A stretch of DNA of 34,232 nt from an uncultured Granulosicoccus sp. (GCA_937991945.1 CALKLO010000033.1:1-34232); one strand, 5' to 3'; counted from the stretch's first letter, positions 24,711-34,232 are shown. Notes: a model not told the origin generated them from the sequence alone. Numbers and translations: made by a program.

Positions 24711-26162
24711 TCATTCACACGCTATCCATTGCTCAAACTCAGTGATAACACACGCACCCTCAATTGCAGATGCATCGGGTGTGACGACTATTCTTAGCAG
24801 CGCATCGAACTCAGGCAGACTTTCTTTTACCACCTGATTAACCGCTGCGCGTTTTTGCCCTTCTATCTGTTTAACAAGTGTCGGTACATACTCGATGCCT
24901 TCTTTGTTCAAATTCGCCTGCATTAATAGATAGGCCACACTCGCCGGCTCTTTCAGCTCATCGCGAATGCGTTGCAAATAGAAACGCTTAGCAATAGGGA
25001 ATTCAACTAGGTTGATGCCTTTGTTACGAAATTTCTCATAAGCCAGCCGCGTTTCATCTAGCGCTTCTTGCAGCTTTGCAGTTTCTACCTCACCGGTAAG
25101 GTACATAACCGTATGTTCACGGGTCATATCAAGCATGCCAGCGCCAAAGCCGTAGGACGCACGTAGCCCTGAACGCACGGCCTTGAATAAGCGCGACTGC
25201 TTGCCAAATCCAAGTACCCCAACACCCAATTGCAACTCAATATCTTTACCATCCGTGTGTGATGGTAAATTACCGATTGCGAGTATTACCGACTTCTTAG
25301 CATCAGGCCGATGAAGCAGTATGGTCTTACCAGGTACAACAGGCGCTGGAAATTCTCGCATGCTAATCGGCTCCTGACTTGGCATATCGGCGAGCACACG
25401 ATCAATCGCGGCACTGACTGATTCTACATCTGCGTTTCCAGCCACTGTGATTGTCATTGCGGCAGTTGAGAACACATTGGCATGCCATTTTTTGACATCA
25501 TCTAGCTCAATACTCTCTATACCTTCAGGCGGTGCAATTGACCAAAAATTCTTATAAGGGTGACCGCCTATGGTCACTTCGCGATAAAGATTCCAAGCCT
25601 GCCCAACGACAACGCTTTCGCGCTCTGCTGCTTCATCTAGGAATTTTTTCTTTTCCCGTTCAAACCATCGCTGCTCAAAATTGGGCTGACTCAACACCAA
25701 ATTTGCTATCTCTGCAGCTTTATCAATATGTACTCGTGGAGACACAATAAAGCCTGATACTTCTTGAGGCTGCACCCATAGTTGCGATCCGGAATCCAGA
25801 TCTTGAAAATCTGCAATGATTTGTTCAGCAGGTAGCCCACCAGCTCCACCGTTAAGCATCAGATCAATACCGATTCTGGGCGCAGCCTCTCGCCCTGCGA
25901 CCAGATCTGGAAGATCGCTGTGCCATGTAATCGCCACAGCAGTTCTGTCAGCATTTGGCATCGGTAGATACCAGAATGAATGTCCTGCTCCCGTTATATG
26001 TTGCTGCACCTGATCGGATACCTTGGCATCCGACGATGAGTCACCTGCTGAATTTTCCAGCGTCGAGCAAGCGCTCAGCAGGGATACCAAACTGGCCAAC
26101 AATACGTTGGGAACCCACGTTTTTCTATTTGAATGGTTCATGTCATTGGATACACCCATCAT
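24711..26162 (-). CDS. M16-family peptidase-like lipoprotein, inactive partner
   Basis: A 483-aa lipoprotein with signal and lipobox LLSAC and an M16 (insulinase/pitrilysin) fold: GGAGGLPAEQIIADFQDL, RWFEREKKKFLDEAAE, NVFSTAAMTITVAGNADVE and RSGLRASYGFGAGM. The HxxEH zinc motif of active M16 subunits is missing, as in the non-catalytic halves of two-gene M16 peptidases. The adjacent upstream gene supplies the catalytic subunit. GGGAGAG lies 7 nt before the ATG at 26162, supporting this start over the ATG at 26141. Confidence 0.85.
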   Translation of the reverse strand: MMGVSNDMNHSNRKTWVPNVLLASLVSLLSACSTLENSAGDSSSDAKVSDQVQQHITGAGHSFWYLPMPNADRTAVAITWHSDLPDLVAGREAAPRIGIDLMLNGGAGGLPAEQIIADFQDLDSGSQLWVQPQEVSGFIVSPRVHIDKAAEIANLVLSQPNFEQRWFEREKKKFLDEAAERESVVVGQAWNLYREVTIGGHPYKNFWSIAPPEGIESIELDDVKKWHANVFSTAAMTITVAGNADVESVSAAIDRVLADMPSQEPISMREFPAPVVPGKTILLHRPDAKKSVILAIGNLPSHTDGKDIELQLGVGVLGFGKQSRLFKAVRSGLRASYGFGAGMLDMTREHTVMYLTGEVETAKLQEALDETRLAYEKFRNKGINLVEFPIAKRFYLQRIRDELKEPASVAYLLMQANLNKEGIEYVPTLVKQIEGQKRAAVNQVVKESLPEFDALLRIVVTPDASAIEGACVITEFEQWIACE

Positions 26163-26166
26163 GGTA

Positions 26167-27468
26167 TTACTCTCCCTTAATAAATCCAGTTATTTTACGC
26201 TGTGGCGCACCAAGCGCTGCAAGCAAGGCATCGACATCTGCTTTGCTTATTGCCTCTATGCGTTTGTAATGATCTGTTCCTGAATTGGGCTCTAAACCCA
26301 GAGACAAAAAACGCCACGCCCGCCAAAGATGGTCCTGCTCGTAGCTGCTCTCCCGTTTAACGGTTTGCAGCCAACGTTTTTTAAGTCGCTCAAAAGATAA
26401 CAAAGGTATTCCTTGCTCACCCTGCAGCAATAACGCTTCGTCTATTTTTTTTGCTGCGGTTTCTAAGGAAACTCCGGCATCAGGCTTAGCAAATATGATC
26501 AATTCGATCTGATCGTCCAGAATTTTATTTAGGCCCACCTGGTATTCACTAATAACAAAGTTGTCCAAGCGTAATGGTTTCGCAAGGCTTCCCGGTAATG
26601 CAGAATCAAACAACCGCTGTACAAGCTCGCGGGTGTATTCCTCTTGTATATCATCAGATAAGCCAGTCCATTTTTGCAACGATGAGTACAGCAGTCGATC
26701 AGACTTCGCTTGCTTCTCTCGATAGTGCTGAGTTTCATCAAGAGCCCCTTCAATAACGACTTGACGCCACGACTGAGTGTGTTCTGGAGACGTATCAAGT
26801 GATGCAAACCTTGCATTGGCTAACTTTTTTATCTGCGCCTCAGACACATTGCCACTGACCAGTAAGACGGCATTTGATGCATGATAAAACTGAGAATGAA
26901 ACGCTCTAGCCTGGTCAAGAGTCAGGGACATAATACTTTCAGGGGTTCCGATTACGCTGCGTGACAGTGGATGATTGTCATACAACTGTTTACGCATATC
27001 CATTAATACACGCCAGTCCGGATTCTCTGACACACGCAGATCATACTCACGCGTTACCACCTTACGCTCGTCAAGCATGAAGGTCGGGGCAAGGGTTGGA
27101 GGCGTTAAGATGCGCGACGCAAACTCAAACATATCCTCCAGCTCTGAGGCTTCTCCACTGTTGTAATAGGCAGTGACGATACCGTTGACCCAAGCATTGC
27201 CACCACGGGCATGCATCGTATCGCTATTGAGCTTATCGGCATGCCAAAACATTAAATGTTCAAGATAATGCGACAAACCCTCTGGACCATCAAAATCAAC
27301 TTCACCGGCAAGAATAACCATACTGACGGTTATAAGCTCTGCATCAGAGTCAGGCAGAACGTACACCGCACGAAGCGGCGTTTGGGTTTCAATTTTAGTC
27401 AAGTCGCCTAGAGCCCATGTGGGCAGACACAGAAAAGCTAGTAGTACAATTTTTGCCGATATTCGCAT
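26167..27468 (-). CDS. M16-family zinc peptidase, catalytic subunit
   Basis: Secreted M16 peptidase (433 aa). A signal peptide (ISAKIVLLAFLCLPTWALG) is followed by the inverted zinc motif HYLEHLMFWHADKL (HxxEH) with the downstream Glu region ASELEDMFEFASR, and the substrate-binding NAVLLVSGNVSEAQI. The gene for the inactive partner follows after 4 bp, so the two probably form a periplasmic heterodimer, with the partner lipidated. The ATG at 27468 begins the signal peptide directly; the ATG at 27498 is a longer alternative and neither has a clear ribosome site. Confidence 0.9.
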   Translation of the reverse strand: MRISAKIVLLAFLCLPTWALGDLTKIETQTPLRAVYVLPDSDAELITVSMVILAGEVDFDGPEGLSHYLEHLMFWHADKLNSDTMHARGGNAWVNGIVTAYYNSGEASELEDMFEFASRILTPPTLAPTFMLDERKVVTREYDLRVSENPDWRVLMDMRKQLYDNHPLSRSVIGTPESIMSLTLDQARAFHSQFYHASNAVLLVSGNVSEAQIKKLANARFASLDTSPEHTQSWRQVVIEGALDETQHYREKQAKSDRLLYSSLQKWTGLSDDIQEEYTRELVQRLFDSALPGSLAKPLRLDNFVISEYQVGLNKILDDQIELIIFAKPDAGVSLETAAKKIDEALLLQGEQGIPLLSFERLKKRWLQTVKRESSYEQDHLWRAWRFLSLGLEPNSGTDHYKRIEAISKADVDALLAALGAPQRKITGFIKGE

Positions 27469-27558
27469 AGGACGTATTCGTTGGGTGCAAACGAACATTC
27501 AACGTCAAATAGCATTAATTTTCAAGCAGCAGGTGTTTCACTCATTTTAGTTAATCGC

Positions 27559-28128
27559 TTAACTCAACGCACCTTGGGCAACCCGACGAAAACCTAGCCA
27601 TATTAGTGCAACAGATACGACTAGTAGGATAACTGACGCCAGCCCCCAGCCTTTTGCCACAGCTGTCTCAATGACCTCCCCAAACACATAACCAACACCC
27701 ACTAGCAGCGTGGCCCAGACAATGGCAGATGCAGCGTTTAACACGGTAAATCGACGCCAACTGATATCGGTCATACCCACAGGCAGCGCACCAATGGTTC
27801 GCAGCCCTTTGGGGTATCGGTATAAGAAGATGTAAGCGACACCGTAGCGCTCTAGCAGCACTTCGCACCGACTCATCCATAGGGCCAAACGAGGCCTGGT
27901 AGAGGTCCAAGCAGTCCCATAACGCCTTGCAACGCTAAAACGAAGTTCATCGCCTAGGTAACCGCCTGCCAGCGCGGCAACGCTGACAAGCACGGGATCA
28001 AGCACACCTTGCTGAGCCGCATACCCACCAAAAAGCGGTAGCGCTCCACTTTTCAGAGCACAGTACAAAAAAAGAATAATGTAGACCGCTGTACCGTAGT
28101 CACCAATCAGCGTTAGTAAAGATTCCAT
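27559..28128 (-). CDS. DedA/SNARE-associated-family membrane protein
   Basis: A 189-aa integral membrane protein. Family elements are GALPLFGGYAAQQGVLDP, AGGYLGDELRFSVARRYG and the FLYRYPKGLRTIGALPVGM block, equivalent to the GRFxPGxRxxxPxxAG motif of DedA proteins, followed by two C-terminal membrane helices. DedA relatives are implicated in lipid carrier flipping and membrane homeostasis; the substrate here is unknown. It begins 19 bp after the ggt stop on the same strand. Confidence 0.8.
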   Translation of the reverse strand: MESLLTLIGDYGTAVYIILFLYCALKSGALPLFGGYAAQQGVLDPVLVSVAALAGGYLGDELRFSVARRYGTAWTSTRPRLALWMSRCEVLLERYGVAYIFLYRYPKGLRTIGALPVGMTDISWRRFTVLNAASAIVWATLLVGVGYVFGEVIETAVAKGWGLASVILLVVSVALIWLGFRRVAQGALS

Positions 28129-28147
28129 GTATCTCGTTAGGCTAAGG

Positions 28148-29896
28148 CTACTCGCCTACCGCAATTCCCTCGCGTCGAGGATCAGCGCCACCCATCAAAA
28201 CCCCATCACCGATGACAATGGCATGCAGTCCGGAATTAAGAGCTCTTATGTTTACCTTGAAACCCACTTGTTCTAACTCATTTTGCAATGCGGCAGCACC
28301 GGTACCTTCTTCTAGGTCGTAGGTGCCAAAACGGTTCACTGCATGCGGCATATTGATAGCTTCTTGGACATCCATTCCCCAATCTATGTGGGCGATTATT
28401 GTCTTAGCGACATACCCAATGATTCGACTCCCGCCAGGCGAACCCACCACCATATAGGGCTTACCGTCTTTCATAACAACCGTGGGAGACATAGACGACC
28501 TTGGGCGCTTGCCAGGCTCCACTCGATTCGCGATAGGCACGCCATTGTTATGGGTGGCAAAGGAGAAATCCGTTAATTCATTATTTAGAAGAAATCCTCC
28601 GCTCATTAAACGAGAGCCAAAGCCATTTTCTATGGTTGTTGTCATTGAAACCACATTGCCCTGCGCATCTACAATGGAGAAATGACTGGTGGATTTAAAC
28701 TCGATGCTCTGATCATCAGCCATGAGCATGGCATGGTCCCATTCCGGCTCTCCCGCAGTTACAGACTCCAATGCGCGGTCACCGGCTAAAAGAGATGATC
28801 GTGTTTCCAAATAACCAGCCCCAACCAACCCTTCTGTGGGCATAGGCACAAAGTCACTATCTGCCATGTAGCGCCCTCTATCCGCAAATGCTAGACGAGA
28901 CGCATCGCCAATCAAGCGCCAGCTGTCCACTGATGTAGCGCCTAGCTCAGCCAATGGGTAAGGCTCAAGTAGACCCAGTATCTGGCCTACGGTAAGCGCA
29001 CCCGATGAAGGTGGTCCCATACCGCAAACATCATGTTGGCGATATTTAACACAGACAGGCTCTCGTTCTTTGATGTCGTAGTTGGCAAGATCTGCCAGCG
29101 TCAATACGCCAGGGTTACCCGCATTTTGCACTTTCTCAACAATGGCTTCCGCAATAGGACCTGTGTAGAACGCATCGGCACCACCTGTAGACAACTGTTT
29201 TAAGGTATCGGCGTACGCTTGGTTTCGCAACCTATGCCCGACAGGATATGGGTTGCCGTCTTCATCAAAAAAATAGGCTTTTGTATCCGGGTGTAAAGAC
29301 AAACGCTCTTGATCATCGCTAATGAGCTTGTTCAAACGGGCGGATATTTCAAAACCGCTTTGAGCAAGCTCAATAGTCGGTTGTAGAAGACTCGACCACT
29401 CCAATTTCCCGTGCGCCTTATGGGTTTCGAACATAAGCTTGACCGTACCTGGTGTTCCAACAGACAGCCCACCAACAACAGCGTCCCAAAACGTTAATTT
29501 TTCGCCGTCCTCATTTTGAAATAGCGTTGGTGTGGCTGACATAGGCGCTGTTTCGCGACCATCAAACGTTGTCAATTTCTCTTCTGATGCATCATAGAAA
29601 ACAAGAAAAGCACCACCACCCAGACCAGAAGACTGAGGCTCTACCAAGCCCAACATGACCTGTGTTGCAACCATAGCGTCAATGGCATTACCACCTCTAG
29701 CTAGTGCATCGTGACCTGCATTCGCCGCGTGGGGATTTGCCGCTACAACCATGCTTTTCTTAGCTGTTTGCAATGTGCGAGGAGAAATCCCCGTGGCAAG
29801 CTCCGGTGCAAAACCATCTGCAGCTTGTTGGGCAAATACCAGTCCGGTAGGTAAGGTTGCTATTAAGCAGCCTGCAATGATGTTAATGCTTTTCAT
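28148..29896 (-). CDS. ggt: Gamma-glutamyltransferase
   Basis: Periplasmic Ntn-hydrolase (582 aa) that cleaves or transfers gamma-glutamyl groups, for example from glutathione. A signal peptide ends near VFAQ. The proenzyme processing and nucleophile site is KSTSHFSIVD with Thr403, preceded by the large-subunit blocks GGNAIDAMVATQVMLGLVEP, SSGLGGGAFLVFYD and RETAP, and followed by GSRLMSGGFLLNNELTDFS and SSMSPTVV with the GSPGGSRI loop. The ATG at 29896 has AGG about 8 nt upstream; the longer frame begins at TTG. It follows the solute-binding protein gene by 40 bp and is probably co-transcribed with it. Confidence 0.95.
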   Translation of the reverse strand: MKSINIIAGCLIATLPTGLVFAQQAADGFAPELATGISPRTLQTAKKSMVVAANPHAANAGHDALARGGNAIDAMVATQVMLGLVEPQSSGLGGGAFLVFYDASEEKLTTFDGRETAPMSATPTLFQNEDGEKLTFWDAVVGGLSVGTPGTVKLMFETHKAHGKLEWSSLLQPTIELAQSGFEISARLNKLISDDQERLSLHPDTKAYFFDEDGNPYPVGHRLRNQAYADTLKQLSTGGADAFYTGPIAEAIVEKVQNAGNPGVLTLADLANYDIKEREPVCVKYRQHDVCGMGPPSSGALTVGQILGLLEPYPLAELGATSVDSWRLIGDASRLAFADRGRYMADSDFVPMPTEGLVGAGYLETRSSLLAGDRALESVTAGEPEWDHAMLMADDQSIEFKSTSHFSIVDAQGNVVSMTTTIENGFGSRLMSGGFLLNNELTDFSFATHNNGVPIANRVEPGKRPRSSMSPTVVMKDGKPYMVVGSPGGSRIIGYVAKTIIAHIDWGMDVQEAINMPHAVNRFGTYDLEEGTGAAALQNELEQVGFKVNIRALNSGLHAIVIGDGVLMGGADPRREGIAVGE

Positions 29897-29936
29897 AAGC
29901 AATACCTATGTAAATGAGTGAATTAGGCGCTTTAAA

Positions 29937-31394
29937 TTAATCAATATCTTTTAAACGTTTTCGTACATTCTCTGGATACTTGTCGCGTAGGTTTTTCCAT
30001 CTGGTTTGTTGCGCGCCCTTATCTGAGCGCTGGCTTATCAGATTCCACTGGTCAGCCACACGTTCCAGAGCGCGTCTAGGGTCTAATTTTTTCGACATTG
30101 CATTCTGCAGCCCGTCAGAGAGGGCGCTGAAATACTGACTCTGACTTGCTAAATACAAATCAGGAATTGCGGAAATCAAACTCTGCTCATGCACTTTAAG
30201 AAATTCAGGAGAATAAGCTTCTCGTATACCTTCGTCTTGGTAGTGCTCATGCCTAAACGGGTCAAAGAAACCATCTGCTTGCCTTACCGATACCGTGGAC
30301 ATTTCAGTCGTGGATGCAAATAAGGCGAACAGGTAGGCAAGCTCTGGTGCTTGCGCATTGACTGTAACAACGTAATTCCAACCCCAGTTGAAATACGGTG
30401 TAAGAAGAAGTTCGCCGTCAACGATTCCGCCAGGCGTAGGACCATACTGCAAACGGTTCTTCATTCCTGATTTATCACTATTCAAATATTTTTGGGTGCC
30501 GCCCCACCCTATGTTGCAGTAAACATCGCCTTTGCTGAAACGCTCCCAATTTTCGAATAGCCCAAGTGTATGAACACCCGGAGCTAGGTGTTCTGTAGCT
30601 CTTATCATTTCCTCTAAGGCTGTCACACCTGCGTCGGAATCTATTTGAGGCACTAATGCTTCTGAGAGTGGCCAATAGCCCTTTGCATGAAATCTAACCC
30701 ACCACTCCCAAGCTAGATATCCAGGACTTCTAAATAAAAGCCCTCCAAACATATTTTCATTAGGGCGGTTAAAAAAGGCCATTTGACGGTCTAGCTCTTG
30801 CCAGGTGTCAGGAACTGCCAATTCGCGACCAAACTGATCGGCGTAACGTGTCTGCTCTTGCCCACTATCTAGAAAATCTTTATGGTAGAACATCACATAC
30901 GCATCACCATCGGTTTGAAAACCATAGAGTTCACCATCGAAGCGATCTCCAATGTTATAGAGAATTTCATCACGATAGCCTGCGGGTTCGTATTTTTCAG
31001 CAAAATCAGTAAGCGGCGTTATGGCGCCAGAAGAGACTAAGTCAGGCACTCCGAATGTCGCAGGTAACGCCAAATCGTAATTACTCTCACCGCTCATGCT
31101 ATCTAGTAGCAATTGTGTATTTATATCGTCAACCGGTGTTTCAACCGTTTCAACTGTAATTCCCGTTCGTTCTCTAAACTCTGCAATTACCGGCGCAACG
31201 TTGGCGTAACACCCTTGCGGTATTAACATGCGAAGTATTTTCGTCTCGCCGTTAGCGACCTTTTCTACATTAGCGGTAATTTGATCGAGTAAACCATCAT
31301 CAGCTTTTGCGTGCCGCATTATTGGCATACACGAAGTAGCTGCCGCACCTATAAGACCTGTTAGTATCTTCCTACGTTGAATATCTGTATTCAT
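29937..31394 (-). CDS. Extracellular solute-binding protein, sugar type (family 1)
   Basis: Periplasmic binding protein (485 aa). The N-terminus (QRRKILTGLIGAAATSCMP) looks like a Tat signal with twin Arg. The body fits family 1 sugar-binding proteins: YGFQTDGDAYVMFYHKDFLD, VPDTWQELDRQMAFF, the LFENWERFSKGDVYCNIGWG block and WGWNYVVTVNAQAPELAYLF. The ligand is unknown. No ABC permease or ATPase gene is visible within the window; instead ggt follows and a histidine kinase is divergent 100 bp upstream, so a sensory role is possible. The longer frame starts at GTG (31454); the ATG at 31394 begins the signal. Confidence 0.85.
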   Translation of the reverse strand: MNTDIQRRKILTGLIGAAATSCMPIMRHAKADDGLLDQITANVEKVANGETKILRMLIPQGCYANVAPVIAEFRERTGITVETVETPVDDINTQLLLDSMSGESNYDLALPATFGVPDLVSSGAITPLTDFAEKYEPAGYRDEILYNIGDRFDGELYGFQTDGDAYVMFYHKDFLDSGQEQTRYADQFGRELAVPDTWQELDRQMAFFNRPNENMFGGLLFRSPGYLAWEWWVRFHAKGYWPLSEALVPQIDSDAGVTALEEMIRATEHLAPGVHTLGLFENWERFSKGDVYCNIGWGGTQKYLNSDKSGMKNRLQYGPTPGGIVDGELLLTPYFNWGWNYVVTVNAQAPELAYLFALFASTTEMSTVSVRQADGFFDPFRHEHYQDEGIREAYSPEFLKVHEQSLISAIPDLYLASQSQYFSALSDGLQNAMSKKLDPRRALERVADQWNLISQRSDKGAQQTRWKNLRDKYPENVRKRLKDID

Positions 31395-31493
31395 ACATAT
31401 CCCATGATCCAATACATTTTCAAACCCTTCCGACATCTTAGACAATAAATTCACGTAATACCAAAACGTAACGCTAAAGGGACGAAAGTCACA

Positions 31494-33419
31494 ATGACGG
31501 AATCAGCTTTAAATCGTTCCGCTCTCATTGTATTCAGGCTAAGAGCTGCGTTTCTAATTATCGTTTTACTACTGCTTGTCGCCCTCGCTGTCAGCAGCAC
31601 TCAGCTTCGTTACTTATCCAACTCCCAAGCTCAAACGGTCAGAATTTCTCTGCCAGCATTAGTCAGCTCTCACAAATTGGAGAGTCTGCTCGCTCAACTA
31701 CTACAACTCCAAGGGGAAATACGAGCCGCAAATACCGCTGAGGCGATTGGCACACTCAAAGCTAGAATTGACATACTAAAAACGGACATTGACAGAACAA
31801 AACTCTTTCCCGTGGGCGACGAGAACTCAACATCATTATCAATAATTTCAACACAGTTACTACAACTTGATCAATCCTACTCGTCACTAGTCCCTATTCG
31901 CGTTGCCCTTATTAGCAGCAACGAATCTCTGTCAAGCTTAAGAGGCCAACTCGACGCTTTACGCTTGCAGCTCAGAGAGCTTATCGAACCTCGCCTGATT
32001 GAAACAGAAACCGCACTCAACAGCGCTTTACAGTTGAGAAGCACAAACACATATAACATTGATCAAACAACGACTGTCATCTCTAATTTAGTCGACACTC
32101 AAAATAAGCTCATAGAAATATCATTTCGGTTCTTGACGGTGGTGGATTCAGCTGTATTGCTCTCTAGACAAATCGCTAATTCCCCAAACGATGAAATACG
32201 CGTAAGCGTTAATCTAAACATTCGGGTTGCAACACAACTACTAGCGTCCCTTCAAGACAATATTTTCCGCCGTGATCTCGCTGTGTTATCCAGCAAACTT
32301 CGCGACATGATTCTTAGCAACACAGGCATCCTTGAACAGTTATCTAGAAAAGCAGATAGTGAAACCGAATTTGAGGCCACACAAAACAAACAATCAATAT
32401 TAATTTCAGGGTTATCTGCAAGAATAAATGAAGTCGTTAGCACGGCTGAATCAGACAGTGTGAATTCTGCAACGATATTTAAAAAAGCACTGCTTCAGAC
32501 AGTAGTAACGTTGACAACTATAGGTTCACTCATCATTGCCATTATAATGTTGTTGAGTTACTTCGTTGTAGAAAGGCAAATTAACAAACGCTTATCCTTG
32601 TTGACAGACGCCGTGTTAGCAATCGCAAACGGCAATACTGAACACGATGTTCTAGTCCATGGAAAAGATGAAATTGGCATGATGGCTGATTCTTTAAAAG
32701 TGTTTAAAACAACAGCCAAAAACCTACTCACCTCTAATGATGAACTGGAACAATTTGCCTACGCAGCGTCACATGATTTACGCTCACCGTTAAGGGCGAT
32801 TCAAAATCTAGCACAATGGACAATTGAAGATGCGGGGGATACGCTGTCAGAAGAATGCACCCAAAACCTTGTCAAAATACTTGAACGCGCTCAACGGTTA
32901 TCTACGCTACAAAGTGACTTGCTTGAGTATTCAAGGGCCGGGCATTCTGATAACTCTATAGAGACTATCAACATTAATTCTTTAATTAAAGATCTCTCTG
33001 AAATTCTAGACCCTGACGAAAAATATCCTGTTGTCATTACAGGTTTCAAAGACTCGATTGACACTTATGTAACACCGCTACGTCAAGTACTCATGAATGT
33101 AATAAACAACGCCATCAAACACCATGACAACGAGAATGGCAATATTCATGTTTTTGTCCAACATCTAGGCGGTAGAATATCAATATCAGTACAGGACGAT
33201 GGCCCTGGTATTGAACCAAAATTTCAAAATCAAATTTTTGAATTGTTTAATATGCTCACGTCTCATGATGAAGTAGAAGGTAGCGGGCTCGGCCTCGCCT
33301 TAGTTCGAAAGTTAGTCAGCAGGTACGAAGGCAGTATCAGTGTTCAATCAGACCCAGACAAAAAAACAGGCACACTGTTTATATTTGATTGGCCAGTATT
33401 TACTTTAAAAACTTCTTAA
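31494..33419 (+). CDS. Membrane sensor histidine kinase
   Basis: A 641-aa kinase. One membrane helix (about residues 18-37) and another (about 335-362) enclose a periplasmic helical sensor of about 300 residues, comparable in layout to TorS-type sensors. A HAMP region follows (about 362-415). The HisKA H-box is FAYAASHDLRSPLRA with His427. The catalytic domain shows the N box NNAIKHHDN, the G1 box DDGPGIEPKF, FELFNML and the G2 box GSGLGLALVR. There is no attached receiver domain; the next gene encodes one. It is divergent from the solute-binding protein gene across about 100 bp. Confidence 0.9.
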   Translation: MTESALNRSALIVFRLRAAFLIIVLLLLVALAVSSTQLRYLSNSQAQTVRISLPALVSSHKLESLLAQLLQLQGEIRAANTAEAIGTLKARIDILKTDIDRTKLFPVGDENSTSLSIISTQLLQLDQSYSSLVPIRVALISSNESLSSLRGQLDALRLQLRELIEPRLIETETALNSALQLRSTNTYNIDQTTTVISNLVDTQNKLIEISFRFLTVVDSAVLLSRQIANSPNDEIRVSVNLNIRVATQLLASLQDNIFRRDLAVLSSKLRDMILSNTGILEQLSRKADSETEFEATQNKQSILISGLSARINEVVSTAESDSVNSATIFKKALLQTVVTLTTIGSLIIAIIMLLSYFVVERQINKRLSLLTDAVLAIANGNTEHDVLVHGKDEIGMMADSLKVFKTTAKNLLTSNDELEQFAYAASHDLRSPLRAIQNLAQWTIEDAGDTLSEECTQNLVKILERAQRLSTLQSDLLEYSRAGHSDNSIETININSLIKDLSEILDPDEKYPVVITGFKDSIDTYVTPLRQVLMNVINNAIKHHDNENGNIHVFVQHLGGRISISVQDDGPGIEPKFQNQIFELFNMLTSHDEVEGSGLGLALVRKLVSRYEGSISVQSDPDKKTGTLFIFDWPVFTLKTS

Positions 33420-33480
33420 CATTCTGTTCAAGGCGACCTCTACAGGTTGTTACAAAATAACTGCTGGAAATTAGAAAACA

Positions 33481-33927
33481 ATGACGTCGCTTAATAATGA
33501 TCGATTCAAGGCTGTAGAATTCATGATCGTCGATGACGATGAGGTGAGCGTTATGGCTATTCAGCGCTCAATGAAACAACTCAATCTTGTCAATTCAGTT
33601 CTGGTCGCTAAAAATGGAGTGATGGCGTTAGAACTACTGCGCAGCTCCATTGGTCCAGACAACAAATTGCCACCGTTCATTATTACGCTAGATTTGAGTA
33701 TGCCTAAAATGGGGGGGTTAGAGTTTCTAGATGAAATTCGCAACGATCCTATTTTCAATAAATTGGTCATTTTCGTGCTAACAACATCCGATGCACCCGC
33801 AGACATTTCCTCAGCTTATGAGAAAAACATTGCAGGCTACATCGTTAAAGATAACCCTACCAACACCTTCCGAGACGCTCTCTCAATGTTACGTGATTAT
33901 GCTCAGTTAGTCGTGCTTCCTGCATAA
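33481..33927 (+). CDS. Single-domain response regulator
   Basis: A 148-aa CheY-like receiver with no output domain. The acidic pocket is VDDDE, the phosphoacceptor is Asp71 in TLDLSMPKMGG, the switch Thr lies in FVLTTSD and the conserved Lys in YIVKDNP. Its size and the LDLSMPKMGGLEFLDEIR block resemble Rcp1-type regulators that pair with hybrid or phytochrome-like kinases. It follows the kinase by 61 bp and is the likely phosphate acceptor. Confidence 0.9.
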   Translation: MTSLNNDRFKAVEFMIVDDDEVSVMAIQRSMKQLNLVNSVLVAKNGVMALELLRSSIGPDNKLPPFIITLDLSMPKMGGLEFLDEIRNDPIFNKLVIFVLTTSDAPADISSAYEKNIAGYIVKDNPTNTFRDALSMLRDYAQLVVLPA

Positions 33928-34004
33928 GCCATAACCGCCGTTTAGTACTTTTTCGTTTTTGTGCTTACAATACCTTACCTGTTATTAATGCTATTTTGAA
34001 ACGA

Positions 34005-34232
34005 ATGGAAAATCCAACGAAAATTGTAATTGTTGATGATGATGCACTGATTATCGAGCTGCTCAAAAGATTTTTAAAAGATGACGGATGCGATATCAAT
34101 GGATTCACAGATCAAGTTGCTTGTCTATCGTACTTATCTAGCGCGCAACCAGATTATCTTTTTGTTGACATGCGCATGCCGAAAATGGACGGTTTGGCCT
34201 TTATACACATGCTAAGAAGCCAAGGGTTCAAT
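34005..34232 (+). CDS. Response regulator, 5' part (cut by window edge)
   Basis: The first 76 residues of a receiver domain: KIVIVDDDALIIELLKRFL, then LFVDMRMPKMDGLAFIHML with the phosphoacceptor Asp. The frame is open to the last base of the window. It may be a receiver-only protein or carry an output domain outside the window. It continues the kinase-receiver series, which makes a phosphorelay with more than one receiver likely. Confidence 0.85.
   Translation, partial: MENPTKIVIVDDDALIIELLKRFLKDDGCDINGFTDQVACLSYLSSAQPDYLFVDMRMPKMDGLAFIHMLRSQGFN

Overview
The window looks like a chromosomal segment of a marine-type gammaproteobacterium of moderate GC content. The evidence is the arrangement glyQ-glyS-gmhB-plsC, a GlnA of the adenylylated GSI-beta type behind an NtrC/sigma-54 promoter, a YnbA/YnbB-like lipid gene pair and a YpfJ-type peptidase. 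The genus cannot be fixed from the sequence alone.

Left block (about 0.26-12.4 kb), ordinary housekeeping. A minus-strand series runs ypfJ, a P-loop ATPase, metA, a DUF3857/transglutaminase-like membrane protein, a CdsA/YnbB-like cytidylyltransferase and a YnbA-like CDP-alcohol phosphotransferase. A yjjV-type TatD hydrolase is divergent from ypfJ. Next comes the tightly overlapping operon glyQ-glyS-gmhB-plsC, also on the minus strand.

glnA and its regulation (12.49-14.15 kb). glnA is preceded by two NtrC-type sites 30 bp apart and a sigma-54 -24/-12 element. Its transcript ends at a strong intrinsic terminator.

Accessory region (14.15-21.9 kb). The last codons of glnA plus its terminator recur, in the same orientation and diverged, at about 20.65-20.73 kb and 21.81-21.89 kb. 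This is best read as a stack of elements integrated at the 3' end of glnA, the repeats being attachment-site scars. The first segment (about 6.5 kb) carries a membrane-anchored Mrr-type endonuclease, a decayed tyrosine integrase, a decayed gene resembling an HUH replication initiator, and a compact four-gene operon. That operon encodes a membrane-anchored SNase-type nuclease, two tail-anchored proteins and one small soluble protein. The second segment (about 1.1 kb) is cassette-like and holds a single Tat-exported cyclase-family hydrolase. The glnA-repeat array and the nuclease operon are the strongest candidates for something undescribed.

Right block (22-34.2 kb). Two YHYH-domain lipoproteins flank a small secreted Cys-containing protein; the first has a 9-bp in-frame minisatellite. 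They converge on a minus-strand series that reads, in transcription order, sugar-type solute-binding protein, gamma-glutamyltransferase, DedA-like membrane protein, active M16 peptidase and inactive M16 lipoprotein. Divergent from the binding protein is a histidine kinase followed by a stand-alone receiver and the start of a second receiver cut by the window edge. With no ABC permease or ATPase in view, the binding protein could serve the kinase as a periplasmic co-sensor.
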